A stretch of DNA of 34,287 bases. Source: Isotricha intestinalis (taxonomy: Eukaryota > Ciliophora > Litostomatea > Vestibuliferida > Isotrichidae). The stretch is from NCBI GenBank assembly GCA_023807065.1, contig JAJJLU010003740.1, positions 1-34,287 of the forward strand, in the 5' to 3' direction. Each line of letters opens with the position of its first letter. The first letter of the stretch is position 1. A program made the position numbers and the translations under genes. The notes under the pieces are model-generated. The model saw only the letters and a list, made by a program, of their open reading frames with translations, made no database searches and was not told where the DNA came from. Positions 16,539 through 25,614 of this stretch are shown here, one piece after another.

Positions 16539-19500
16539 ATGAAATATAAATTATTCTTTCAACTTTTTTTTCTAATAAAATGTTTAGAAGAATTAGATTT
16601 TATGAAAATAACAAATCCTGAAAAAATTTATTATAAAATAGATAATGAAGAAAAAGAAATTTATTTATTATATATTAATCCATCAAAAGGAGGAGAAATA
16701 TCATTAGAATTTCAAAATCCAAATTATTTCACTACTGAAATTTATATTTATTCTTCTTTTTCAAAAATAAAAAGAAATGATAATATTTATATAAACGAAG
16801 ATAAAAAATTTTCTCTAAAAGAAGGAAATTTTTTTATAGTTAATTCTGAATTATCAAATAACGACAAATTATATATTATTATAAAAGATATTAAAGGATA
16901 TTTTTCTTCAAATATATTATCAATAATAAATGAAATGGAAAATTTAGAAATCAAACTTAATCAACCTTATATAATAAAAAAATTTCTTTCTAAAAAAGAA
17001 CTAAATAGTACATTCAAAGGAGAAAAAAATATGAAATATTCTTTTTCTTTTTCTTCAAAACAAAAATTCCAAATTAGAATTTTTGATAACGGAAATAAAG
17101 AATTATTATATAAAAGTTCTATAACAGAAAAAAGAGATTTAGATAAATCTTCATCGAATGGAATTTATGATATAAATTTAAAAAATGAAATAGATGATAA
17201 TCCAATTTCTTTAATTATATATGAAAATCCAAATTTTATTAATTTAAAAAGTTTTATTCCAGAAACTTTATATTATAATAGAAAAATAAACTTTTATTTT
17301 TATACAAAATTAAATAATTTAAATATAGATGATGAAAATTCAATTATTGTAAATATTGATTATAATTTAATTGTTGAAAAAGGGAAAATAAATTTTTATA
17401 GTAAATTCACAAATGATACAAATGATACTTTAAATATGAAAAAATATCCATTTTCATCATCAGATAAGTCAATATTAACAAGAAAAAAAGAAGATGATGA
17501 CACAATATATGAAATATATTTTAAAAAAATAGATAATAATAATTTATATTTATTACTAACTATTGAAATTGAAAATACAAATACTTTATTATCAGAAAAA
17601 ATTTCAATAGAATTATCAAAATATACAAATCTAAATAAGGAATTATCAGAATATACATTTAAACAAATTTTTATAAGAAGAATACCTCAATATTATAAGT
17701 TTAAAAAGCCAAAAAATAAAAATAAAAAATATATAATTCAAAGTACATCATCAGAAACTTTTTCTTTAATTTATGGAGATTTAATAATAAAAGATTCAAA
17801 TGGAAATTATAAATATAATGATGATATTTCAACAGGACAAATAATAAAAGTAGATAATAATAAAACATATGATATTTTAATTTTAAATTTAAGAGGTTAT
17901 GCTTATACAGATATATATATTATGGAAATTAAAAAAAATTATATTTATACTTTTGAAGAAAGACCTTTAAAAATATTTGAATATGATATTGGAGGTTTAG
18001 AGAATAAATATTTAATTAATTATTATAATGAATTTAATTATTTTGTTAAAAATTTAGCAGTTTTAAATTTTGAAATTTTATCTGGTGATTGTAATGTATA
18101 TTTTAGAAATGAATTAAATGGAAGAATTAATGAATATTTACCAAATGAAAATGATAAAATTGAAAGTCAAGATTTTATTTCTTTAAAAACAAATATTGAT
18201 TTATTTATGATTAAATGTAATTTACCTGGTAAAATTAAATTGAATTTTATTAGTGATGAAAATACTAAATTTCAACTTGAAGATCATTTTATTAAGTTTT
18301 TTTCTATTAAAGGAAAAATAGAAAATAATATTTATTTACCTAATTTTTCAAATAAGAAAATTTTCTTTTCAATTGAAAGTAAATTAAAACAAATTATTAC
18401 TTTTAATTTTAATGATAAAAGTTATAAATTAGATATAAATAATAATTTCATTATTAATGAAGAAATTAATATTGATAATTCTATTACAAATGTAATTAAA
18501 TTAATATGTGATAATGATACAATTATTTCTGTTTTTATTTCTTCAGAAAATGATTTTCAAGTGTTAAAAAGAGAAGATGAAAAAAAAGAAATTAAACTTG
18601 AGAAAAATTTTATTTTAATTAAATTAGAAAATAATCATAATTATAAAAATTTAAATATTAAATTTGAAAATATAAATTCAGAAATTTTTTACTCATTATA
18701 TGATTTAAAATTTGATAATATAAATTATATTCCTTATCCAAAAGGAACTTCAAATTATAAAATTTTATCTTCATCCAATTTAATAATTAATAATCCATAT
18801 CAATTTTATTCAAAAGGGAAATTATATTATTATTTAATTATTCAAAGTGAAAATTTAAAAGATTCAAAAATTATTTTTTCATACGAAGAAAAAAAAGATA
18901 TTAAAAATAATAGTGTTTTATTAAATAATAATGAAACTAAATTTGAAATTTCACATGATGAAAATCTTGAAGATAATTTATTCGTTTTTATTTATACTTA
19001 TTTAACAAATAATAATGTTGTTGATTTCAATTTATTAGATAAAGATAATATTATTGATTCTCAAAGATTAAATAATGGATATTCTATTAAAAAATATAAA
19101 AATTTATATTATGATATGAGTATTTCAGGAAATTTTTATAAAAAAATTGATTTTAATTGTATAATCGTAAATTCAATTTATTCAAAAGAAAATATTGATT
19201 TAGAAGAATTTAAGAAATATCCGAATAGAACAATAAATTATAAAAAAAATAAAAACTCAAATGAAATTAATGTCACATGGGATAAAATAGAAAATTCTAT
19301 TTATTATGTTTATCAAATTCCAAAAAATATAAATAAGGAAAATATTAATAATGATTGTTATTTATTTAATTTAAAAAGTAAAAAAATAATAAGTAATACA
19401 ATTATATTGAAAGAAGAAAAGGATTTTTACTTTAATATAGTAGCTCAAATAGAAAAATATAATTTTAGACTAGTTTATAATGGTATTAAAATTTCTATTG

Positions 19501-19670
19501 AAACAGATGGGAACAATAGAATTTTTATAAAAATTATTGTTGTTATAATATTTTTAATTCTATTATTAATCATAATTTATAAACTAAAAAAAAGAAACAA
19601 ACTTTTTGATGATTTAAAAATAAGTGGTAATCTTATAGACGAAGAAACAGAAGAATATGAAAAGATATAA
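16539..19670 (+). CDS. Large type I membrane protein, unknown ectodomain
   Basis: 1043 aa. The N-terminus (MKYKLFFQLFFLIKCLEELD) is a short basic then hydrophobic stretch typical of a signal peptide. About 960 residues of beta-rich, Asn/Ile/Lys/Tyr-rich sequence follow with no other membrane segment. A single strong transmembrane helix sits at about 994-1016 (IIVVIIFLILLLIIIYKL), followed by a positive stop-transfer (KKRNK) and a ~25-residue acidic cytosolic tail (DEETEEYEKI). The ectodomain has repeated short strand-like units, several with N-[x]-[S/T] sequons, and no obvious enzyme motif. It may be a surface or endomembrane receptor or adhesion protein. Family not recognised. ATG lies directly downstream of a very short divergent promoter region. 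Confidence 0.82.
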   Translation: MKYKLFFQLFFLIKCLEELDFMKITNPEKIYYKIDNEEKEIYLLYINPSKGGEISLEFQNPNYFTTEIYIYSSFSKIKRNDNIYINEDKKFSLKEGNFFIVNSELSNNDKLYIIIKDIKGYFSSNILSIINEMENLEIKLNQPYIIKKFLSKKELNSTFKGEKNMKYSFSFSSKQKFQIRIFDNGNKELLYKSSITEKRDLDKSSSNGIYDINLKNEIDDNPISLIIYENPNFINLKSFIPETLYYNRKINFYFYTKLNNLNIDDENSIIVNIDYNLIVEKGKINFYSKFTNDTNDTLNMKKYPFSSSDKSILTRKKEDDDTIYEIYFKKIDNNNLYLLLTIEIENTNTLLSEKISIELSKYTNLNKELSEYTFKQIFIRRIPQYYKFKKPKNKNKKYIIQSTSSETFSLIYGDLIIKDSNGNYKYNDDISTGQIIKVDNNKTYDILILNLRGYAYTDIYIMEIKKNYIYTFEERPLKIFEYDIGGLENKYLINYYNEFNYFVKNLAVLNFEILSGDCNVYFRNELNGRINEYLPNENDKIESQDFISLKTNIDLFMIKCNLPGKIKLNFISDENTKFQLEDHFIKFFSIKGKIENNIYLPNFSNKKIFFSIESKLKQIITFNFNDKSYKLDINNNFIINEEINIDNSITNVIKLICDNDTIISVFISSENDFQVLKREDEKKEIKLEKNFILIKLENNHNYKNLNIKFENINSEIFYSLYDLKFDNINYIPYPKGTSNYKILSSSNLIINNPYQFYSKGKLYYYLIIQSENLKDSKIIFSYEEKKDIKNNSVLLNNNETKFEISHDENLEDNLFVFIYTYLTNNNVVDFNLLDKDNIIDSQRLNNGYSIKKYKNLYYDMSISGNFYKKIDFNCIIVNSIYSKENIDLEEFKKYPNRTINYKKNKNSNEINVTWDKIENSIYYVYQIPKNINKENINNDCYLFNLKSKKIISNTIILKEEKDFYFNIVAQIEKYNFRLVYNGIKISIETDGNNRIFIKIIVVIIFLILLLIIIYKLKKRNKLFDDLKISGNLIDEETEEYEKI

Positions 19671-19863
19671 AAGATGTTTAAAAAAATTAAATTAAATATA
19701 TATGTATTTGACTTAAAAAACAAATAAATATAATTAATTATATATTTTTTTTTTTGATTTTTAAATTATATTTATTTTGAATATATATATTAATATATAT
19801 AAAAACTGACTAATAAGATTTTTACTAAAAGATAATAATAAACTTTTCAATAAAAATATAAAT

Positions 19864-20127
19864 TTAAATGAGTTCTTCATGTATAATATCCATTTGATAA
19901 GTAACAGAAGGATTATTTTGTTCACTTCTAACAGAAACAATTACAATATTTTCATCTTCATAAGTGAGAGATTTTTTATTATTAATACTTTTTATTTCAT
20001 TATCATCTTGATCATTTAAATTTATTTGTTCCAAAGCTTTATCCATTCTAATTAACATATTTTTATAACTATTCAAAATTTTAATAGGTTTTTTATTTTT
20101 CAAAATAATACCAAGAGGAGACGACAT
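19864..20127 (-). CDS. Small hypothetical protein (87 aa)
   Basis: Read from ATG at 20127 to TAA at 19864. It begins MSSPLGIILKNKKPIKILNS, continues with a helix (YKNMLIRMDKALEQINL), an acidic linker and a strand-like hydrophobic segment (ENIVIVSVRSEQ), and ends MDIIHEELI. Balanced composition and intact length argue for a real, compact soluble protein. I do not recognise the family. It lies 77 nt downstream of the SRP72 stop on the same strand. Confidence 0.65.
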   Translation of the reverse strand: MSSPLGIILKNKKPIKILNSYKNMLIRMDKALEQINLNDQDDNEIKSINNKKSLTYEDENIVIVSVRSEQNNPSVTYQMDIIHEELI

Positions 20128-20204
20128 TCTTCTTCTATTAATTCATAAATAATACTTTTAAAAAAAAAATCAAAAAAAAAATTATTCAAATAAAATTTAA
20201 ATAA

Positions 20205-22019
20205 TTATTTAAAATTTTGATTAGTAGTATTATTATCAGTAACAGCACCTTGATGAGCTAATTTATTTTTATTTCTATATTTTTTCTTTTGCATTCTTGG
20301 AACCCATCTTTCAGGGTCAGGCATTGGTCCTGGATTTAAAGGATTGAAATTTTTAGGAAGTCTTTTTTTTCTATGTCGCTTTTTTTTAACTTTATTAACT
20401 TTATCATTCTTCTTATTTCTATTAAATAAATTTTCCAAAAGAGAACTGATATGTTCATTTGATAAATCAACTTCAATTTCATCTATTTCTCTTCTTATTA
20501 ATTCACTTTGATCTAAATTTATATGTGATAATGATTGAATTAATAATGATTTTATTTCTTTATCATTGTTATCTAATTTATCTAAATAATATTGATAAAA
20601 TTTTACACTCTTTTCATAATCTTTTGATTGATATAATGCATTTGCTATTTTAATTATTATATTTTTTAAATTTTGCTTATTTTTTATTTTCTCATTTAAT
20701 TCTTCTATATTTTCAAATTCTCTTATAAATTCTTTCAAATATTCAAATTGCTTTTTTATTGTGTAAAAACCAATAAAAAAAGAAATGAAATTTGAATTAA
20801 AACAAAATTGTTTAAATTCTTTTATAAAATTCATTAATTTATTATGAAAAGATTCTATTGATTTATTATTTAATGAAGATAACATAAGTTGAATTCCCAT
20901 TAATTGAGGTTCAGGATGTTTCATTAAAATATTATCAGAAAATATTTTTTCAATTGCTTTTTCTTTTTCTTTCTCAGTTTTATAATATAAATATGATTTA
21001 TAAATATAATAATCAGGATCTAATTGATCATCATTTTTTAATATTGAATTTATTATTTCTTCTGCTTCTTGAAGTCTATTTCCTCTTATTAAAAAATTTA
21101 TTTTATTCTTATTTAATATTTCCTTTTCTAAAAGAAGAAGATTATTCTCATTTTTTATAAAAGAATCTAATTTTTTTATTGTATCAGTATTTGAATCTTT
21201 ATCTTTTCTGAAATTTAATAAATTATTATAAAATATAGGAATCATTTGTTGTAATTCTGAATTTTTATTATTTGCTTTTTTAAAAAAATTTTCATATTCA
21301 TTATTAATATTTGTATATTTATTTATTTCAAAACCATCTAAAGTATTTTGAACAATATAACAATTTAATATTATATTTTTTAATTGATTAAATTCATCAT
21401 CTAAGTTTGGATATTCACTTTTAATTCTTTTTAATATTTCAAAACAATTTTCATAACTTCCACTTTTTAAATAAATAACTGCAAAATTATAATAACTTTC
21501 CCAAGAAGAAATATATTTTTGTAAAGATTTTAAAAAAACTTCATCGTTATTTTTACTTAAAGAATAAGAAGCTAAAAAATTAGAAAATAAATCATTTTCA
21601 TTTTCAAGTTCTTCTTTTTTTATTTTTTCTTCAATTAAACTTTTATATATATCATAACATTTTTTATATTCTCCTATTTTATAATAATTTTGAGCAAATA
21701 ATATTTTAATTATTTGAGAATTTGATTTATCTTTATTTAAAATTTCAATTGATTTTTGATATTGTTTTGTATCATATAAAGCATAAGCATATTCTAATAT
21801 ATTTAAATCATCTAAATTCTTTTCTTCAATAAAGGAAATTAACTCATCTGATTTACCTAAATTGATTAATGAAATATATTTAGATTTTAATGCTTCTTTT
21901 TCTTCAGGATATAATGATAATATTTTATTTGATAGATTTAAACATTGACTATGATCACCTTTTTTAATTGTTTCATCTAATTCTGTATAAGTTTTTTGTA
22001 AATCTACTTTTTCAGACAT
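20205..22019 (-). CDS. SRP72: Signal recognition particle subunit SRP72
   Basis: 604 aa, ATG at 22019. SRP72 forms a heterodimer with SRP68, binds SRP RNA, and is needed for targeting of secretory and membrane proteins to the ER. Residues 1 to about 530 are a run of degenerate TPR helices (CLNLSNKILSLYPEEKEALK; YALYDTKQYQKSIEILNK; YESCFEIL-type units; KIANALYQSKDYEKSVKFYQ). The diagnostic RNA-binding tail follows at about 548-600: a basic run KKKRHRKKRLPKNFNP, then PDPERWVPRM, a second basic cluster, and AHQGAVT, in the same order as in other SRP72 proteins (LPKNYDP...PDPERWLP...QG). Length is slightly below animal SRP72 but complete at both ends. Its start is 110 nt from the divergent IQ-motif gene. 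Confidence 0.95.
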   Translation of the reverse strand: MSEKVDLQKTYTELDETIKKGDHSQCLNLSNKILSLYPEEKEALKSKYISLINLGKSDELISFIEEKNLDDLNILEYAYALYDTKQYQKSIEILNKDKSNSQIIKILFAQNYYKIGEYKKCYDIYKSLIEEKIKKEELENENDLFSNFLASYSLSKNNDEVFLKSLQKYISSWESYYNFAVIYLKSGSYENCFEILKRIKSEYPNLDDEFNQLKNIILNCYIVQNTLDGFEINKYTNINNEYENFFKKANNKNSELQQMIPIFYNNLLNFRKDKDSNTDTIKKLDSFIKNENNLLLLEKEILNKNKINFLIRGNRLQEAEEIINSILKNDDQLDPDYYIYKSYLYYKTEKEKEKAIEKIFSDNILMKHPEPQLMGIQLMLSSLNNKSIESFHNKLMNFIKEFKQFCFNSNFISFFIGFYTIKKQFEYLKEFIREFENIEELNEKIKNKQNLKNIIIKIANALYQSKDYEKSVKFYQYYLDKLDNNDKEIKSLLIQSLSHINLDQSELIRREIDEIEVDLSNEHISSLLENLFNRNKKNDKVNKVKKKRHRKKRLPKNFNPLNPGPMPDPERWVPRMQKKKYRNKNKLAHQGAVTDNNTTNQNFK

Positions 22020-22129
22020 TAGATTTTTAAATATATTATTTTTTTAATATTTAAATTTATTTATTTTTATTAAATTTAAAAGAATATAAATTTTTCAATT
22101 AAATAAATAATTAAATAAGAATAATTTTA

Positions 22130-23124
22130 ATGTATTTAGCATGGAAAAAGAAATCAAAACTTCATTTCGATACTCCAATATTACAAAGTGTAAAATAAAA
22201 TATAATTAAAACAACTAAATAAAATAATAAAATTAGAAACAAAATTTAAGAAGTTTATCATTATCATCAAAGACAAATCAAAGAAAAGAATCACAAAAAA
22301 ATTTAAAGTCTCCAATTTCAGTATCAAATAGAAGTAAAAATAAAACAAATCAAATATCAAATAAAAAAATATTTGAACCAATATCTCAAAATTTTAAAAA
22401 AATACCAAATAAACTCAATATAAAAAAAAATAATGATTTTAATCAAATAATTTTTAGTCAAACTCCAAAAAATGGAATTTATAACCAAAGAAAAAAAAAT
22501 AATATAACAAATAATGGAATAAATTCTTTAAAAACTAGTTCTGCAAAATTGTTAATTAATACTTGTGAAAATAGTAATATTAATATTTCCCATAATAATG
22601 ATAATACTTCTCCTAAATTAAATATTAATAATTATAAAGAAAATAATAAAAAAGGAATTTCTTTAAAAAAAAGAAATTTTTCTATGGATAAAAATAGAAG
22701 AATTAAGACTAATGAAAAATTTTCTAAAAAAATTCGTAAAGAAATCAAAAAAGAAATTTCAAATAATAGTTTTTTAACAAAAAAAAATTTAAAAAAAATT
22801 ATTTTTATTCAAAGATGGTGGAGATCTTTAAGTTGTATAATTTTAATTCAAACTTTTTTTAGAGGATTTATTTATAGAAAATATAATTTAGATGATATTA
22901 TCAGACAATTAAAGAAAAAAGAAGATATGAATAAAAAAAAAATTTATGAATTAATTAATTACATTAATGAAGGAAAAAGAATTTTAAATAATCCTTTTAC
23001 TGAAATTGGAAAATATAATACTCCAAAAATTTTAAATATTCCAAAACCAAATAAAAAAAAAAATAATAGTTCTTCAAATTCAAAATATTATTCAAATTTA
23101 ATAAATAATAAAATAAATAATTAA
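22130..23124 (+). CDS. IQ-motif basic protein (probably two exons)
   Basis: Proposed exons are 22130-22189 (20 codons) and 22237-23124, giving 315 aa. Exon 2 is open from 22237 with coding-like composition, but its first in-frame ATG is far inside at 22684, so an upstream start is needed; joining to ATG 22130 (MYLAWKKKSKLHFDTPILQS) by a phase-0 GT-AG intron supplies it. The protein is basic and Asn/Ser/Lys-rich. Around residues 208-235 are two IQ-like calmodulin-binding units: IIFIQRWWRSL and ILIQTFFRGFIYRKY. This suggests regulation by calmodulin or a myosin-light-chain-like protein, as in cortical or basal-body proteins. The rest is likely disordered. The IQ region is firm; the 5' exon is moderately supported. 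Confidence 0.7.
22190..22236 (+). other. Probable intron, 47 nt, phase 0
   Basis: It begins GTAAAAT and ends AAATTAG, contains several in-frame TAA codons, and its removal links the only nearby upstream ATG to the long open frame of the IQ protein. It is longer and less T-rich at the 3' end than the 33-34-nt introns elsewhere in the window, so the exact boundaries are less certain. Confidence 0.55.
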
Positions 23125-23333
23125 TAAATAATTAATTAATAATTAAAAATAAATAATTTTTGAAATCCAAACAATATTATAAATTATAACTATCTTATTA
23201 TTCAAAAAGAATAGTTTTGTTTATTGTTTGAATATTCTTTTTACTAAAAAAAAATCATTATAATATAAAATTAAATAAATTAATATAATATAATACATTT
23301 ATAAAGGGATTATTGTTTAATTATAATAATCAT

Positions 23334-25397
23334 ATGACGTCAAAAAAGAATAATTTAAAAAAATTTGAAAGAATACAATTTGTAGAAGAAAAAAAAGAAA
23401 TTCCTTCAAAAAAAGAAAAAAGTTTATTAAATGGAAATTATTTAACCTCTACTAATAATTTATTTGTTAATGATGATAAAAACATTTTAATTAACACTAA
23501 AAAATCTTATAAAAAAATTAATATAATTTTCCTTATACTACACTTATTTTGTTTTATAATATATATAATATCATTAAAAAGATGTAAAGGAGGACAAGAA
23601 AATTATTGTGTTTCAAGATTTATTAAAACTTTTATTTTTTTAGGTATTTTAGATGTTATTAATTCTTTAATTGTTTCTATTTATCTTGTTTTATTAATAA
23701 GAAAAAAAATATCTTTTTTTCATTTATTTTATCTTTTCCCTTTTTATCTTATTGTTTATATCTATGATCATGGAGATGACTTTAATAAACATGGTGAATT
23801 CACTTTTCAAATTTTTTTTATCTTTTTAATTTTATTCTTTGTAATAATCAATTTCTTTATTTTATTAGTTCAATTAATAAAGAAGAAAAAGTTTTTTATA
23901 TTATTTATTTTATTTTTTATTCTTTCTTTTCCAATTCAATATTATATTTATGTTTCAACATTTTCTTCTTGTGATAATTGGGATGAAGGATTAAATTCAG
24001 AAAAAATATATAATTATCCTAATTCAAAATGTAAATTTAAAAATCCTCCTAATTGCAAAATGAAATATTATTATGGTAAATTAGACTTATCATCAATTAT
24101 TGGAGTTTCAAATTATAATAAGAAATCGAAAGCAGTAAAATATTTAAATAAAACTTTAAAAAAATCAAATTATTTAGGATATCCATATACAAATAAAATT
24201 CCTGTAAAAAATGTATTTGATAATTTTTTTTTTCATAATTTTGTTCCTGAAAATATGATAGATATGGAAAATTTTCAAGAAACAGAAGAAAATAAAAAAC
24301 CTGAAGTGACAGTGAAATTCAATTTTTGGGGAGAAGGAAAAGTGGAAATAAATTTACAAAAAAATGAGACATTAGCAAAAGAAAGAAAAAAGAAAGAAAA
24401 TAAGGATTCATTATACAAGAATATTTTATTAATATATATAGATGCAATATCTAGAAGTCATTTTTTATTGTCATTAAAAAATTTATCAAAATTCATAGAA
24501 AAATTTATGCTAAAAAATGAAAATAAAAAGGAAAATTTTTCTTCATTTCAATTTTTTAAATATCATTCTTTAGGTTCATTTACTCATGTGAATGTACAAC
24601 CAATGTTTTATGGAAATTCGATATTATCAATGAAAGGAGTTGATTTTGGAAAATATGGGAAAGAAAATGGATATATATTAGGACAAAGTAATAATCATTG
24701 TGCTCATACATTATTTAATGATGAACATCAAATGGGAACAAAAAATGTAGAAACTATTTTTTATGACCATGAATTTTTTTCTTTATATTGTGATCCTAAT
24801 TATTATGATAAAAAATTTTCTAGTTCCTTTAATCGTGGTCCTTCTTCTTTTACAAGAAGAATTTTATATGGTAAAGATTCTTTCCAATATGAATTTGAAT
24901 ATTTAACACAATTCTGGGAAAATTATTTAGATAATAGAAAATTATTTAGAATTTCTTTTATGGATGCCCATGAAGATACTGGTGAAGTTATTAAATATTT
25001 AGATAAACCTTTAACTAATTTTCTAAATGATTTCTATATTAAAGGATATTTAAATGATACTTTCATTATGTTTGTAAGTGATCACGGATTGCATTTTCCT
25101 AGAATTTATGGACTTTTAGCTTTTGAAAATTTTAATTATGAAAAAACTCTTCCTTCTCTTTTTATTATTTCAGGAAAAAAAATTTCAGATGATAATTTCA
25201 TTTTAAGTAATCAAAATAAATTCATCACTGCTTATGATATTCATGCTACTTTAATTCATGTTATTTTTGGAAATGATTTTCAAAAATTTAATGTTCATCA
25301 TGAAAAAGGAAATAGTTTGTTTCAGTTTATTAATGAGGAAAAAAGGGATTGTAGTTTATATCCTGAATTACCGAAAAACCAGTGTAGATGTTTTTAA
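23334..25397 (+). CDS. Polytopic membrane protein with DUF229/sulfatase-fold domain
   Basis: 687 aa from ATG 23334; the frame is open a few codons upstream but without an ATG. Residues about 55-205 contain four to five hydrophobic helices (INIIFLILHLFCFIIYIISL; then three more and FFILFILFFILSF). The rest is extracytosolic or luminal. It carries alkaline-phosphatase/sulfatase superfamily hallmarks of DUF229: LLIYIDAISRSHF near 362 (metal-binding Asp), a Thr/Asn/Pro/Gly motif (SFTHVNVQPMFYG) near 418, SFMDAHEDTG near 543, and FVSDHGLHF near 580 (metal-binding Asp-His). It ends in a Cys-rich tail (CSLYPELPKNQCRCF). Family members are predicted metal-dependent phospho/sulfo-ester or phosphoethanolamine-type enzymes; the substrate here is unknown. 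Confidence 0.85.
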   Translation: MTSKKNNLKKFERIQFVEEKKEIPSKKEKSLLNGNYLTSTNNLFVNDDKNILINTKKSYKKINIIFLILHLFCFIIYIISLKRCKGGQENYCVSRFIKTFIFLGILDVINSLIVSIYLVLLIRKKISFFHLFYLFPFYLIVYIYDHGDDFNKHGEFTFQIFFIFLILFFVIINFFILLVQLIKKKKFFILFILFFILSFPIQYYIYVSTFSSCDNWDEGLNSEKIYNYPNSKCKFKNPPNCKMKYYYGKLDLSSIIGVSNYNKKSKAVKYLNKTLKKSNYLGYPYTNKIPVKNVFDNFFFHNFVPENMIDMENFQETEENKKPEVTVKFNFWGEGKVEINLQKNETLAKERKKKENKDSLYKNILLIYIDAISRSHFLLSLKNLSKFIEKFMLKNENKKENFSSFQFFKYHSLGSFTHVNVQPMFYGNSILSMKGVDFGKYGKENGYILGQSNNHCAHTLFNDEHQMGTKNVETIFYDHEFFSLYCDPNYYDKKFSSSFNRGPSSFTRRILYGKDSFQYEFEYLTQFWENYLDNRKLFRISFMDAHEDTGEVIKYLDKPLTNFLNDFYIKGYLNDTFIMFVSDHGLHFPRIYGLLAFENFNYEKTLPSLFIISGKKISDDNFILSNQNKFITAYDIHATLIHVIFGNDFQKFNVHHEKGNSLFQFINEEKRDCSLYPELPKNQCRCF

Positions 25398-25614
25398 TCA
25401 TTTTTTTATTTATATTATTTAAAATTTATATTTTTAAATTATATTTATTTTCCATAATTTTAAATATATAAATAATTTTAAATATATATAATTTTTATAT
25501 TATATTATTTCTTTTTTAATCAAAAAATTATAACTTAAAAAATTATAAAAAAATATAAAAATTAAACACATATATTTTTTGATATATTTTAAAATAAATA
25601 ATATAAGAAGATAA

